Source: Armatimonadota bacterium
GTDB lineage: Bacteria > Armatimonadota > Fimbriimonadia > Fimbriimonadales > Fimbriimonadaceae
NCBI GenBank assembly: GCA_016125185.1
Contig: WGMG01000005.1
Location: 62,001 to 126,000 of the forward strand
Direction of reading: 5' to 3'
Length of the DNA: 64,000 nucleotides
The position numbers and the translations under genes were made by a program. The notes under the pieces were generated by a model that did no database searches, was not told the origin of the DNA, and saw nothing but the letters and a program-made list of their open reading frames with translations. How positions within the stretch are numbered: the stretch's first letter is position 1; every line of letters begins with the position of its first letter. Of the stretch, positions 42,364 to 52,145 are shown piece after piece.

Positions 42364-43683
42364 ATGGGTGGAACTGACTCAGCAAGCGTGGCCGCACAAA
42401 GGCACCGCGAACTGCTTCGTCAGGTGAAGGCGCTGAAAGACGAGATCCAATCTTGGCTCGAGTCGGCCATGGTGAGCGACGTCCGCCAGCAATACCAAAC
42501 CCAACTGGCCGCCTTAGGTCGTTCGCTTGAGGTCGCCGTCGATCAAATTCAGGAGCGGATAGTAGCGGACAAGCCCGCCGGGCAAGTCTTCAAGGCCGCC
42601 GTAGCCGAGGAGCGATATCTACTGTGGATTCGGGCCATTTGGGACCCCTTCCGCGTGGCCTTCGAGCAGCGAACGTCGGGCGACGCCTCGACAACCCTCA
42701 AATTGGCCGATGAACTGGTGTGGGCCTGCTTCTATCCCTTTGCCGAACGGGCCGGGACCAGACGCTCTGCCCCGCTCGCCACCATCGCCAATGTGGCTCC
42801 GTGCATTCGCCCGAGCGACATGACTCGCAATTTCGTCAACGCCAGTCTGCCCGCCGAGTTGCAAGATCGCGTCAACCAGGTTCTCAAGAGCCTGCCCATG
42901 GCCATCCTGTACCTTCCGCCAACGGTAGTCGCCTCCCCCTGGCAATTGTGCCTCGTCGCCCACGAGGTCGGCCACGAAATCCAGCACATTTGGGCGGATG
43001 AGAACGGCCAGTCCATGGTGCAAACGTTCCAGGCCGAGCTGACGGATCTCGCCGGCGCCGACTGGAACAACCGAGGCCAAGAAGTGTTCGCCGACCTGTA
43101 TTCGGTGCATTGCATCGGACCCGCCGCGGCCTATACGCTCTTCGACTTCGTCTTTGGCGAAGCCGACGATATGCAAAAAGGTGACGCCAAATATCCACCC
43201 GCCATCGTTCGAATCCAATTGGCCAACCGTCTCAGCACGAAGTTGGGCCTCGGAACGGCGAAATTGCCCCTCATGGACGAACCTGAATACTGCCCTGCCG
43301 CCCTCGGTGAGCAGCTAGATGGAGCCGACAAAATCGTCGACTATGTCGTCGGTCAGCAGAACCCGTGCCTGAAGCACTTCGGCCTGGACCGAGCCGAGTT
43401 TTCCAGCCACGCACTCGCCAAGCCCCTTTGGGACGACAAGCAGCCTCTCTCCAAGCCGTCGGTTGCAACCATTCGCCAACTGTTTCACCAAGCCAGAGTA
43501 GCCGTCGAAGACGTCACCAAAGACGACGACGCGGAAACCCTCCGAAGGAATCTTGAGCGGCGAGTGATGGATAATGTTCCATCAGGGGTCCGCGCCGTGG
43601 TAAAGGTCGACATGGACGCGTTTAGCCCGATCGAAAAGGCGTTTGATGAGATTCCAAACGACCTGTGGAGTCGAGACGCATGA
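42364..43683 (+). CDS. HExxH zinc metallopeptidase-like protein
   Basis: 439 aa, soluble. LCLVAHEVGHEIQHIW gives HExxH at residues 200-204. RGQEVFADLYSVH gives a Glu240-x-x-x-Asp244 third-ligand helix, together a gluzincin-like active site. The N-terminal 150 residues are helical and could be a sensing or pro-region. The first gene of a three-gene operon whose members overlap by 4 nt (ATGA). It probably cleaves a specific protein when the NTPase partners are activated. The family is not one I can name, and a metallopeptidase paired with a CHAT protease in one operon is unusual. Confidence 0.68.
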   Translation: MGGTDSASVAAQRHRELLRQVKALKDEIQSWLESAMVSDVRQQYQTQLAALGRSLEVAVDQIQERIVADKPAGQVFKAAVAEERYLLWIRAIWDPFRVAFEQRTSGDASTTLKLADELVWACFYPFAERAGTRRSAPLATIANVAPCIRPSDMTRNFVNASLPAELQDRVNQVLKSLPMAILYLPPTVVASPWQLCLVAHEVGHEIQHIWADENGQSMVQTFQAELTDLAGADWNNRGQEVFADLYSVHCIGPAAAYTLFDFVFGEADDMQKGDAKYPPAIVRIQLANRLSTKLGLGTAKLPLMDEPEYCPAALGEQLDGADKIVDYVVGQQNPCLKHFGLDRAEFSSHALAKPLWDDKQPLSKPSVATIRQLFHQARVAVEDVTKDDDAETLRRNLERRVMDNVPSGVRAVVKVDMDAFSPIEKAFDEIPNDLWSRDA

Positions 43684-45800
43684 AACGTATCAAGATCGAG
43701 GTCCACCACGTCGAGAACAATATCGAGCTGAAGGTCGCGGGCGGGGCCATTGCCCCCCGTACCATTCAGGAGGAGTGGTCCAAGGGCGAAATGCTTCCTT
43801 CGGTCGAAGCCCTTACGAGTGACGCCAAGGACTCTCTGTTCGAATTACTGAAGTCCGGCTCGGGTGACCGTTCCGATCTCGCCCAGCACCTGCTGAACGT
43901 CCTGATCGATCCCGGCCAGCAAGCGGACGTATTTGGCACCGGCCCTGGACCTCGTGTCGATCTCGCCATCGAAATGGATTTCGACGATCCCCTCGCCGCC
44001 ATCCCGTGGGAATTGGTCTTGAGTGCCAAGGTCGGAAGCAAGACCCTGGCTCAGCTTGGCGCAACCGTGACTCGGCTGGTTCGTAGCGAGGCTCCGGCCC
44101 CCGTTCCCTTCGAGCGGCCGATCAAAGTCCTCTTCGTTTCCGGAACGCCCATCGACGATCCCGCCGTGAAGGCGGGCACCGAGTTTTATTGCATCGCCCG
44201 TAACTTCACCCTGGGCAAGCGCCCCTTTCGAACCAGGTTGGTGGTGCACGCCAGCCTGGACGAACTCGTGGCCGCCGCCAAGGAACTCGAGCCCCACGTC
44301 ATCCATTTCGCCGGACACGGCGAATTCGGCGCGGCTGGAGCGTCGATCCAACTACGCGACCCAACCCCGGGGAGCGACTTCATGAGGGTTACGCCCGAAC
44401 AACTCATCGCCGAGCTGAAGGGCATTCTGCCCACGATGATGATCCTCAGCGCGTGCCAAACTGGAAATACCCAGCCATTTGGCGCGGGGGAAACCGCCTC
44501 GTTTGCGGCTCAGTTGGTAAAGGGTGGCATCCCCATCGTGGCGGCGATGGCGGGAAAGATCACGGATTTGGCCACCCGCACCTTCACCCGAAGCCTCATG
44601 ACCGCACTGGTGAACGGAGAACCGATCGTCGAGGTGACGGGCATGGCCAGACAGAAAGTTTTCAATGAAGTCAACGCATCGGGCGAGTGGATCTACCCCG
44701 GCCTCTTTTGCGCCCCATCCGTTCCGGTGAACTTCACGATCGGCTCCGCCCAAGTCACCGAGGAGGAAGAACGGTTGCAAAAGAGAATCGACCGTTTTGT
44801 CGAAACAGATCGTTTCGAACCTCACCTTTGCCTAAGAGAAAATGTTTGGGCCGCCTATGCCAACGTGCTGAATGGGAAAGCGTTGCCTAGCCTCCACATC
44901 TTTGGAGGCACTAATATGGGTAAGTCACGTATCTTGCGCGAGCTTGCCCGACAAGCTGTTCGAGAAGGACACTTAGCCATTGGAATTTCGCCAGACTTTG
45001 TGACCGGGGCGTCCGATACCACATCGCTGCGCATTGCAGGGGCATTTCTACAGGCACTAAACTTTGCCGTCGCTGACTTGGGAATAGGAGAGGAAGTCGA
45101 ACTCGAATATATGGTACAAGCCAGCAGACAGAACATTAACGAGATACCGCCACCGCCCGGAACGAAAAGCGTGTTTCGCAACCGCGGTCAGGAGATCCGC
45201 AAGGTAGCTGCCGTCTTTGAATTTGAATTGCAGCGGATATTAGAACTAGCCATTGAAAAGGGACTGTTGCCACCGACATCCAAGCCTATTGTCTTCATCG
45301 ACGATCTCCACAAGATGCCGGAGGAATTTCTTCAGACACTTTTCCTGGAGAATGGCACTGTCCATCTCAACGGTTGGGCCATAATCGGCACCAATCCGAT
45401 TCCTTTCTTTTCGACATCGGATATGAGTGAACTCGCCAAGGTTTACCGTGCTGCGTTTGGGGAAAAGTGTGATTTCGTGGAAATTGGACCCTTCGCAATG
45501 GCCGATGATGCAGACATCTTGGCGTACGAACGCATCTTGATGAACCCATTTCATCGACCCAGTTGCAAATTCAAGGACGCAGACAAGGTTTTCGCATTGA
45601 CTGAGAAGTTCTTTACAGATACTAGTGGAGATGCGGATGATGTCCGCGATAACTTTCGCGTACATATCCGTCACGATTTGATAAATCTCAAACTTCCGGG
45701 ACTTTACGCCGCCGCCCGCGTTGCTCGGGCGGCCGAGTATATGACCAGTTCGACAGAGAACGCATTACTACAGGCTCTTGGCATGTGGGAGGCGAAATGA
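43680..45800 (+). CDS. CHAT protease - STAND/AAA NTPase fusion
   Basis: 706 aa from the ATG overlapping the metallopeptidase stop. The CHAT caspase-like domain occupies residues about 90-345: DLAIEMDFDDPLAAIPWELVL, then HVIHFAGHGEFG with catalytic His213, and MMILSACQTGN with catalytic Cys259. A P-loop domain follows: Walker A HIFGGTNMGKS (406-416) and Walker B KPIVFIDDLHKM (535-546). CHAT proteases in defence (for example Craspase TPR-CHAT) are activated by a partner and cleave a host or system protein. Here the NTPase is built in, so NTP-dependent oligomerisation may switch on the protease. All catalytic residues are present. Confidence 0.82.
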   Translation: MKRIKIEVHHVENNIELKVAGGAIAPRTIQEEWSKGEMLPSVEALTSDAKDSLFELLKSGSGDRSDLAQHLLNVLIDPGQQADVFGTGPGPRVDLAIEMDFDDPLAAIPWELVLSAKVGSKTLAQLGATVTRLVRSEAPAPVPFERPIKVLFVSGTPIDDPAVKAGTEFYCIARNFTLGKRPFRTRLVVHASLDELVAAAKELEPHVIHFAGHGEFGAAGASIQLRDPTPGSDFMRVTPEQLIAELKGILPTMMILSACQTGNTQPFGAGETASFAAQLVKGGIPIVAAMAGKITDLATRTFTRSLMTALVNGEPIVEVTGMARQKVFNEVNASGEWIYPGLFCAPSVPVNFTIGSAQVTEEEERLQKRIDRFVETDRFEPHLCLRENVWAAYANVLNGKALPSLHIFGGTNMGKSRILRELARQAVREGHLAIGISPDFVTGASDTTSLRIAGAFLQALNFAVADLGIGEEVELEYMVQASRQNINEIPPPPGTKSVFRNRGQEIRKVAAVFEFELQRILELAIEKGLLPPTSKPIVFIDDLHKMPEEFLQTLFLENGTVHLNGWAIIGTNPIPFFSTSDMSELAKVYRAAFGEKCDFVEIGPFAMADDADILAYERILMNPFHRPSCKFKDADKVFALTEKFFTDTSGDADDVRDNFRVHIRHDLINLKLPGLYAAARVARAAEYMTSSTENALLQALGMWEAK

Positions 45801-48800
45801 GTACATCGCTGAGTTTGCAGTTTAAGGAAGAGCTGGAGAAAACCTATGCAGATATCAGATCGGGTCTGTTCGAAGTTTATGGTCCGGATATCCTTCACCG
45901 ACTTCTCATTCCCCCTTATTGGACTTTGGAGACCCTGGGCACACTGTTTCCTCGCATAGACTGCGAGACATTCTTTGCTCAAGCCCACTACCTTGGACTG
46001 GGAAAGATCGAGAAAGACGGTCAATGGCTCAGTATTGACACCGTGGGACGCCACGAGGCAATTCGGATCATAGGCGGCGACGCGGTACAACGGCTAGCCG
46101 CATACTTGCTGCAAGACACAGCGAGCAAAATCAATGGTGCCATCAAGGCGTCAAGCAACCCCAACAACATCCCTGAAGTTTTGGCCGACTGGGCTACTCT
46201 CGCCCAATTGGCCCCGTCCAATGTGGTGTCTCGTCTCATAACCAATTCGGATGACGAATCACTGGATGACAGGCTTATTGCGGCAGCCAGCCCTATCGCC
46301 GAACTGATGGGGGGAGAATGTGCAGCCGCAGTCGCCCAACTCAAGCGAAGACAGCTCCGCCGAGTGGTCGACTTTCGGGAACGACGGGCTCTGGCATGCT
46401 TCCTACCCCGGGCTCAGCAGATCGACGCTGTCAATTCGCTCCTGGCCCCAGGTACCAGGGAGTGGGCTCTGCACGTTATCGGCCATGGTGGATTTGGCAA
46501 GACGATGCTGGTTCGCCACGTCGTCACCGAGCTGGCGCCCGCGCGAGGGTACGCGGCCGCGAGAATCGACTTTGATCTCCTCAGCCCCGATTTTCCCGTC
46601 ATTGAGCCCGGACAGTTGCTGTTGGCCCTCGCCCGAGACCTGCAAGACCGATACGGCTTGGTCAGTACCGACAGCTCTTACTCTCGCGTGGCTTACGAGT
46701 CGGCCTCCACCCAAGAGATTTCTGGGCTCGAACACTGGGATGTTAGTCCCCGGGGCCGCGAAGAGGCGACCAAGGACCCGCTCGGTTTTGTCCGCTCGGA
46801 CCAATTCCGCCGCTTGCTCTACGCTTTTCAAGACTTCCTCGAGAGCTTGCAAATGCCAGTCCTCTTGGTGTTGGATACGTGCGAAGAACTGGCCCGCTTG
46901 CGCTTGGGCGCCGAGAAGCTGCCGCAGGTAGAAGCCATGTTGGCGATTCTGGAGGCAGTGCAAAGGATGGTCCCTTCCGTTCGCGTCCTCTTTGCCGGAC
47001 GGCGGTATCTGGCGCAAGGGGGCGCTCGCTGGACGGCGAATACTCCCGATCGAAAGGCTCTTCCCGAGGTGCGACCCTACCTGTGCCTCCACGAAGTCAA
47101 ACCGTTTGATCAGGTCGAGGCCATGAACTACCTGTTCGACAAGCGCCACTTGGACAAATTCAAAGTTGGGAAGAATTCAGCCATCTGCAAGCGACTTTTA
47201 GAGGTGTGTCGTGACCCCAAAACCAATGGATACAATCCGTTCGATCTTAATTTGTATACGTCCTGGCTAACCGACGATCCTAAGGCGGCCGCGCAAATCC
47301 TCGATCGAAGCGACATCGACCCCTACGTCAACACCCGCATTCTGGGGCGAATCGACGACCCTGACGTCAAGAAGGCCGTTTACGCGTTGATCGTCCTCGG
47401 TCAAGCCAACCGTGCATTTTTGATCGGATCGTTGGCCTTGCCCGAAGCCCGTGCTCATGTCGTCGAAGCCGAGCTTGTGAATTTGGAATGGGTGGACACC
47501 AGTCCCGAAGCTGGCACCCTCTCCATCTCTCCGCGTCTGGCAACAAGACTGAAACATTACTTCAGGCAATTCATGGTGACGGAGCGGAACCAAACCGAAA
47601 GGCGCCTTCGCAGTCATCTCCAATCGCTCATGGACGACGACGGATTCCAGGATGCCGACAAATTCACCATCGGAGCCGCCGCTCAACTGCTCGAAGCCCC
47701 TACGTTCGGACGGCTCTGGGACCAACTCTGCGAGCAATTCACCCGCGAGGGTAACCGAGAAGGTTTACAGAACATCGCCGCCTACCTCTTGGACGACGAT
47801 GGGGGAACGCCCCTGGTGGGTCCCCACCATCGTTGCCGATCCGGCGTCCTGGCCGATTACGCGGCCGTGATCGATCCTTCGTCGCCTGAATACGAATCGG
47901 CTTGGACCGAAGTACACGACCTTGCCGACAAATACCCCACCGACCGCCGTCAGTCTCTACGCCTTACGGCCGTCAACGCGCTAAGCGTTTTAGGAGAAGG
48001 GGTCCTCACAGCTGATATTTTGATCGATCCGCTCGCTGAACTTACAGCCGAAGGAGATGACCATCTGATGTCCAGTCAAGTCAACGCGGTCGAAGCCTTA
48101 CTCGATAAGCGCTTGCGAATGGGAACGCTCGCGCGAAAGCAAGCAAAGAGGATTGCGGCGTGGGCTAATCGGATAGAAGATTCACATCCGCTGAAGCTTC
48201 CTGCCCTGTTGTGCTCCGTCCGCGCATTGATGCTTTCCAATCAAATCGACGAAGCCAAGCATGAATCGGACCGCCTTCTGGATCGAATATCGAGAGCTAA
48301 GCCAATTTCAAGCCTCTCCTTGTGGACGGCACCGCAAGACTTTATGTCCTTAACGCTTTTACATCTCGCACTGGGGATTCCGGACTTTCTACTACTGTCC
48401 AATTCTTCTTCTAGTCCGAAGAGTCATAAGGCCGTGTCGAATGCGATACTCCGCAGCTCCGACTCTATGGAAGGAGACCGATTGGCTTCCCTATGGATCG
48501 CGATGAGATCAAATCGGGCCATTTATGCGACCATGCTATCCGACAGTGAGCGCTTCTCAAAGACGACGTTTTGGGGTCTGCACGACTCAAAATTACCGGT
48601 CGCCTCGCTCGTACCTCCCCTTTACGTATCGATCGGCAGAGACATTTGTCGTCATGGTGGGATCGTTGAAGCCATGCAATACTGCGATTCCATCGATCGG
48701 ATCTTAGGTCACGCCGAAACGGATGAACGGCTTTGGATCACGAAGTTGCAGTTTGAATTCATTGGATCGTGTCGGTCTAGGCGATATCTGGAAGTCCTTC

Positions 48801-50440
48801 AACAAAATCTATCGAGAAGAGAATCGCACTCCACAAAAAACCTGCGGTGGCTCTCGATTCTCACCGGCGAGCCAATCGACGGTGACCTTCTACCGCGCGA
48901 TTCGTGGCACGAGCGATTCTCCACCGAATTTGCCCCGGTGCCAGAAGCCTACCATGGCCACTACCAGCCCTCCAATCGCCGGAAGGAAGCTCCAGCCATT
49001 CGCCATGAAGAGCTCGACCAGTTCGAAATCGATCTGCTAAACCCAAAGGCGAAGGATATAAGGGTCCCTAAACCGTGGAATTCCCGCGCCTATGTGGAAA
49101 AGCATCTCTATCGGGCCGACGAAGTTGCGAACGTGGTGTGGAGACGCTTTGGCTTAGGGGTCGGTGACGAGGATTTAGACTATTGGCAAGACTTGGTCGG
49201 TTATGTTCGCTTTGCCGAGATCGGATGTGAGGAAGCCCTCCTTGTGGCCCGAAGGCTGCCACAGGTGGCACATCGCATTCTCCGCCAAGTCTTCGAACAC
49301 TTGGGCAATGTAAATGAGTATCCGTCAGTTCTGCGCATGCTGGGCAAGAATGCGCATGCGAATCCGTCTCGGTTTCTGGCCGATCTTGCTCGAGTGGACA
49401 ATCCCTACCGCGCGATGCAGATACTGGGCTACGCCGTGGAGGATCCCGCGACCCAACCCAAACCAACCAGGAAAGCTCTGACGAAGAGCGCATCGGCCCG
49501 TGCCCCCGACATCTTCATCACGAGCACCTCCCAAGCTGAATTTACGGAGTCCTGGGGATCGACCATTGTAGTCGGCGGCGAGCAACATAACATGATCATT
49601 CCCAGTATCATGGAGATAGCCCCACAAAATCTGCGTTCGACAAAGAACCTCCGAAAGCAGATAAGGACCGCTCTTTCGGGCCCAGGGAATTCTGAGGAAG
49701 GATTGCCGATCGTGGCAAACGCCCTCCATTCGGCTTGGCCGTGGGAAGCGATTTTTCCTCAATTGGTCAGAGTCAGGTCATCTCGCTTGACCCATCGCAT
49801 CGTTCGCGAAGTGGTGGGAAGTTCAATACCGGGGCCCATACTCGTGGGCGCCGCAGACGCGAGATTTGCTTCTCAACAATGGGCTCCAGAGCTCAACCTG
49901 GCGCTGGGCAAGGCACCAAGGACCCCATTTGTGAGTGTTTTGCCATCCAAGATGCCAAGTTTCTCTTTGTCCTATCGAATCTTGCACTTAGTTGGCCGCG
50001 GCGATCAGACCTTTAAGGAGTTTCGTCTCCTTTTCCCCGACGAGTCCCCTTCCAAAGCCGACATTGGCCAAACGAATTCTCTGGGCCTTCGTTCGAGAGA
50101 CATCCCCGCGAGCGCCTGCCAATTAATCATCGTTCAGGGCGAACCGTCCTTGGACTTTCGACGAGGCAATTCTAACCTGATTGATACCGCTTCTCTCCGG
50201 GGGTTTGCCGCCGAACTCAGCGCCGCCGGTGCTAGATTCGTCCTCATGATCCCAAGCATGCCGAAATTGGCCTCGGCGTTAGTGGTAGCTCGGATATCCC
50301 ATGAGTTTGGTGCCCGTCGCGCAAGCATCACGAGAATCAGCCTGCTGAACCTCATTCAAGATCTTCAATCTCAGATACCCGATCACGACTGGACCCAAGA
50401 AGCCCTGCGCGAGATTACGCTCTTCGTGAATGAAAACTAG
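45797..50440 (+). CDS. Giant STAND NTPase with C-terminal degenerate CHAT-like domain
   Basis: 1547 aa, ATG overlapping the previous stop (ATGA). The N-terminal 200 residues form an effector/adaptor region containing a winged-helix-like block. Walker A is ALHVIGHGGFGKT (224-236), Walker B MPVLLVLDTCEEL (353-365), and a sensor-like VRVLFAGRR follows. Next come about 900 residues of helical repeats of TPR type. The final 180 residues read like a CHAT fold: YRILHLVGRGDQTF (about 1393) at the His position, CQLIIVQGEPS (about 1442) at the Cys strand, then GFAAELSAAGARFVLMIPSMP as in 'A-x-x-F-x-x-A-G-A-R-x-V-x-x-S-L'. Both catalytic residues are replaced. It is likely the sensor/scaffold of the operon. 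Confidence 0.75.
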   Translation: MSTSLSLQFKEELEKTYADIRSGLFEVYGPDILHRLLIPPYWTLETLGTLFPRIDCETFFAQAHYLGLGKIEKDGQWLSIDTVGRHEAIRIIGGDAVQRLAAYLLQDTASKINGAIKASSNPNNIPEVLADWATLAQLAPSNVVSRLITNSDDESLDDRLIAAASPIAELMGGECAAAVAQLKRRQLRRVVDFRERRALACFLPRAQQIDAVNSLLAPGTREWALHVIGHGGFGKTMLVRHVVTELAPARGYAAARIDFDLLSPDFPVIEPGQLLLALARDLQDRYGLVSTDSSYSRVAYESASTQEISGLEHWDVSPRGREEATKDPLGFVRSDQFRRLLYAFQDFLESLQMPVLLVLDTCEELARLRLGAEKLPQVEAMLAILEAVQRMVPSVRVLFAGRRYLAQGGARWTANTPDRKALPEVRPYLCLHEVKPFDQVEAMNYLFDKRHLDKFKVGKNSAICKRLLEVCRDPKTNGYNPFDLNLYTSWLTDDPKAAAQILDRSDIDPYVNTRILGRIDDPDVKKAVYALIVLGQANRAFLIGSLALPEARAHVVEAELVNLEWVDTSPEAGTLSISPRLATRLKHYFRQFMVTERNQTERRLRSHLQSLMDDDGFQDADKFTIGAAAQLLEAPTFGRLWDQLCEQFTREGNREGLQNIAAYLLDDDGGTPLVGPHHRCRSGVLADYAAVIDPSSPEYESAWTEVHDLADKYPTDRRQSLRLTAVNALSVLGEGVLTADILIDPLAELTAEGDDHLMSSQVNAVEALLDKRLRMGTLARKQAKRIAAWANRIEDSHPLKLPALLCSVRALMLSNQIDEAKHESDRLLDRISRAKPISSLSLWTAPQDFMSLTLLHLALGIPDFLLLSNSSSSPKSHKAVSNAILRSSDSMEGDRLASLWIAMRSNRAIYATMLSDSERFSKTTFWGLHDSKLPVASLVPPLYVSIGRDICRHGGIVEAMQYCDSIDRILGHAETDERLWITKLQFEFIGSCRSRRYLEVLQQNLSRRESHSTKNLRWLSILTGEPIDGDLLPRDSWHERFSTEFAPVPEAYHGHYQPSNRRKEAPAIRHEELDQFEIDLLNPKAKDIRVPKPWNSRAYVEKHLYRADEVANVVWRRFGLGVGDEDLDYWQDLVGYVRFAEIGCEEALLVARRLPQVAHRILRQVFEHLGNVNEYPSVLRMLGKNAHANPSRFLADLARVDNPYRAMQILGYAVEDPATQPKPTRKALTKSASARAPDIFITSTSQAEFTESWGSTIVVGGEQHNMIIPSIMEIAPQNLRSTKNLRKQIRTALSGPGNSEEGLPIVANALHSAWPWEAIFPQLVRVRSSRLTHRIVREVVGSSIPGPILVGAADARFASQQWAPELNLALGKAPRTPFVSVLPSKMPSFSLSYRILHLVGRGDQTFKEFRLLFPDESPSKADIGQTNSLGLRSRDIPASACQLIIVQGEPSLDFRRGNSNLIDTASLRGFAAELSAAGARFVLMIPSMPKLASALVVARISHEFGARRASITRISLLNLIQDLQSQIPDHDWTQEALREITLFVNEN

Positions 50441-50641
50441 GACTGCTCAATCCTTGCATGCCCGTTACGACGTCTGGCACCCACAGATTGGGTGTGAGAG
50501 GAACTTCGTCCCGTTGAGAATCGCCCCTCTGTCGCGAGCAGAAAACGTGTAAAATAGGTTCACTAAATCCGCATCATTATCAGGATTACCGTTGCAAATA
50601 TCTTGATTGCATCGCCACCCCTAAACGCCGTTGATAAGGTC
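50441..50641. other. Intergenic region after the operon
   Basis: No clear terminator. TAAAAT near 50550 is a possible -10 for the next gene. A TTG at 50603 is an alternative start for it. Confidence 0.3.
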
Positions 50642-52129
50642 ATGAGAATAGACATTCCACCTTCGTACTTTGAAGTAGCCGATGAACGACTTGCGGCACA
50701 CGTTCCAAGCTCGGCACAGCGCATTTTAGACGTTGACTGCGCCTCTGGTGCCTTGGCCATGCGGTTAAAAGAGGGTCGCCCGGATCGTGAAATCTGGGGG
50801 ATCGAACGATCGGAAGAGATGGCCTCGGAAGCCCGTCGTAATGGTGTCGATAGAGTCATCGTGGGAGATGTTGAGCGCATGGCTTCCTTCCCTCTTCCAA
50901 AGGACTATTTCGACTGTATTATCTGCAGTGATATTCTTGAGGCCCTAAGGCATCCGAGCCGCTGCTTAGAAAGCCTTCACGATCACTTGAGGCCCTCGGG
51001 ATCCTTATTGTGCCGCGTTAGTAACAAGTGTCACTGGTCTTTCGTGGTCGGATTGCTATCTGGCGGCCATGGGCACGAGAGTGACCTGGGCCCACACGGG
51101 TTTGCGCCGCCCACAGTTCTCAACCTGCTTTTTGCCTCCGGCTATGGAATTGTCGCCGAGGACCGATTGGCGATTACCAATCCAGAAGTCATTGCTGTCC
51201 TCACCAGCGCAGCCGAGGCGCTGGGGGCCGATGCCGAAAGCTCTCGCCGAAATCTCAACACATATCAACTGATTTATGAGGCCAAAAAAGTTCTTCCGAG
51301 AATAGACTTTGCCACGTCCGGCGTTCTAGGAGAAGGTGTGCAGGGCCTTTCTTCCATCATCGTTGTGGCCTACAATTCGGCCAGCACCATTGCGCCTTGC
51401 TTGGCTTCTTTGCTGGCCACGATTGGAGACCAGGACGAAATCATCGTGGTTGACAATGCGTCGGGCGACGACACCTGTGGGATAGTCTTGAATTTCGCAA
51501 ATCGGGACCCTCGCGTGCAACTCATCAGGAGCCCATCGAATTTAGGCTTCGCCAAGGGCAGCAATCTCGGGTTGTCGAAGAGCAAAGGCGAATACCTCGC
51601 CCTCGTCAATCCGGATGTTGTCGTTACCGATGGCTGGCTGGGGGCATTGCAAAAGCGACTCGATCTCGATGGAGTGGGTTTGGCGGGACCCTTATCCGAC
51701 AATATTGCCGGCGATCAGTTCGTAGGGCACTATGTACGGGGAACAAATCTGACGACGGCATCCCTTAGCGACATTTGCCGAGAGAATCTTGCCGGATCGA
51801 CGCTCTGGACGAAGCTTCTGATAGGGCTCTGCGTGATGGCAAAACGATCCTTACTCGACCAGATAGGCTTATTGGACGAAGACCTCTTTCTTGGCAGTGA
51901 CGATCTCGAACTTTCATGGCGAATACGGACTCACGGATTGCGGTTGGCCGTCGCGATGGACGCATTCGTTCACCACAAAGGCGGCGTTAGCTTTGCAAGT
52001 CAACCAAAAGATCTAACCAAGCAGCTCGTCTTTGAAAGCACAGAGTGCCTGCTGAGCAAAATTCGAGAAACCTACGGATGGGTCCCATCCTCGGTCGACA
52101 TTTGGGGAGTGGACATCATCCACAAGTAA
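50642..52129 (+). CDS. Methyltransferase - family 2 glycosyltransferase fusion
   Basis: 495 aa from ATG 50642 (MRIDIPPSYFEVADERL). Residues 20-190 form a class I methyltransferase: RILDVDCASGALAMRL (motif I with Asp and Ser replacing the usual Gly-Cys-Gly), EIWGIERSEEM, and YFDCIICSDILEAL. From about 235 a GT2 (rhamnosyltransferase-like) domain begins: SSIIVVAYNSASTIAPCL, EIIVVDNASGDDT, SNLGFAKGSNLGL, LALVNPDVVV (DxD-equivalent) and the acceptor motif EDLFLGSDDLELSWR. It probably builds and methylates a surface or protein-linked glycan in the cytoplasm. It converges on the RHS-locus operon, 16 bp from its last gene. Confidence 0.78.
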   Translation: MRIDIPPSYFEVADERLAAHVPSSAQRILDVDCASGALAMRLKEGRPDREIWGIERSEEMASEARRNGVDRVIVGDVERMASFPLPKDYFDCIICSDILEALRHPSRCLESLHDHLRPSGSLLCRVSNKCHWSFVVGLLSGGHGHESDLGPHGFAPPTVLNLLFASGYGIVAEDRLAITNPEVIAVLTSAAEALGADAESSRRNLNTYQLIYEAKKVLPRIDFATSGVLGEGVQGLSSIIVVAYNSASTIAPCLASLLATIGDQDEIIVVDNASGDDTCGIVLNFANRDPRVQLIRSPSNLGFAKGSNLGLSKSKGEYLALVNPDVVVTDGWLGALQKRLDLDGVGLAGPLSDNIAGDQFVGHYVRGTNLTTASLSDICRENLAGSTLWTKLLIGLCVMAKRSLLDQIGLLDEDLFLGSDDLELSWRIRTHGLRLAVAMDAFVHHKGGVSFASQPKDLTKQLVFESTECLLSKIRETYGWVPSSVDIWGVDIIHK

Positions 52130-52145
52130 TCCCAAACACCGGCCG

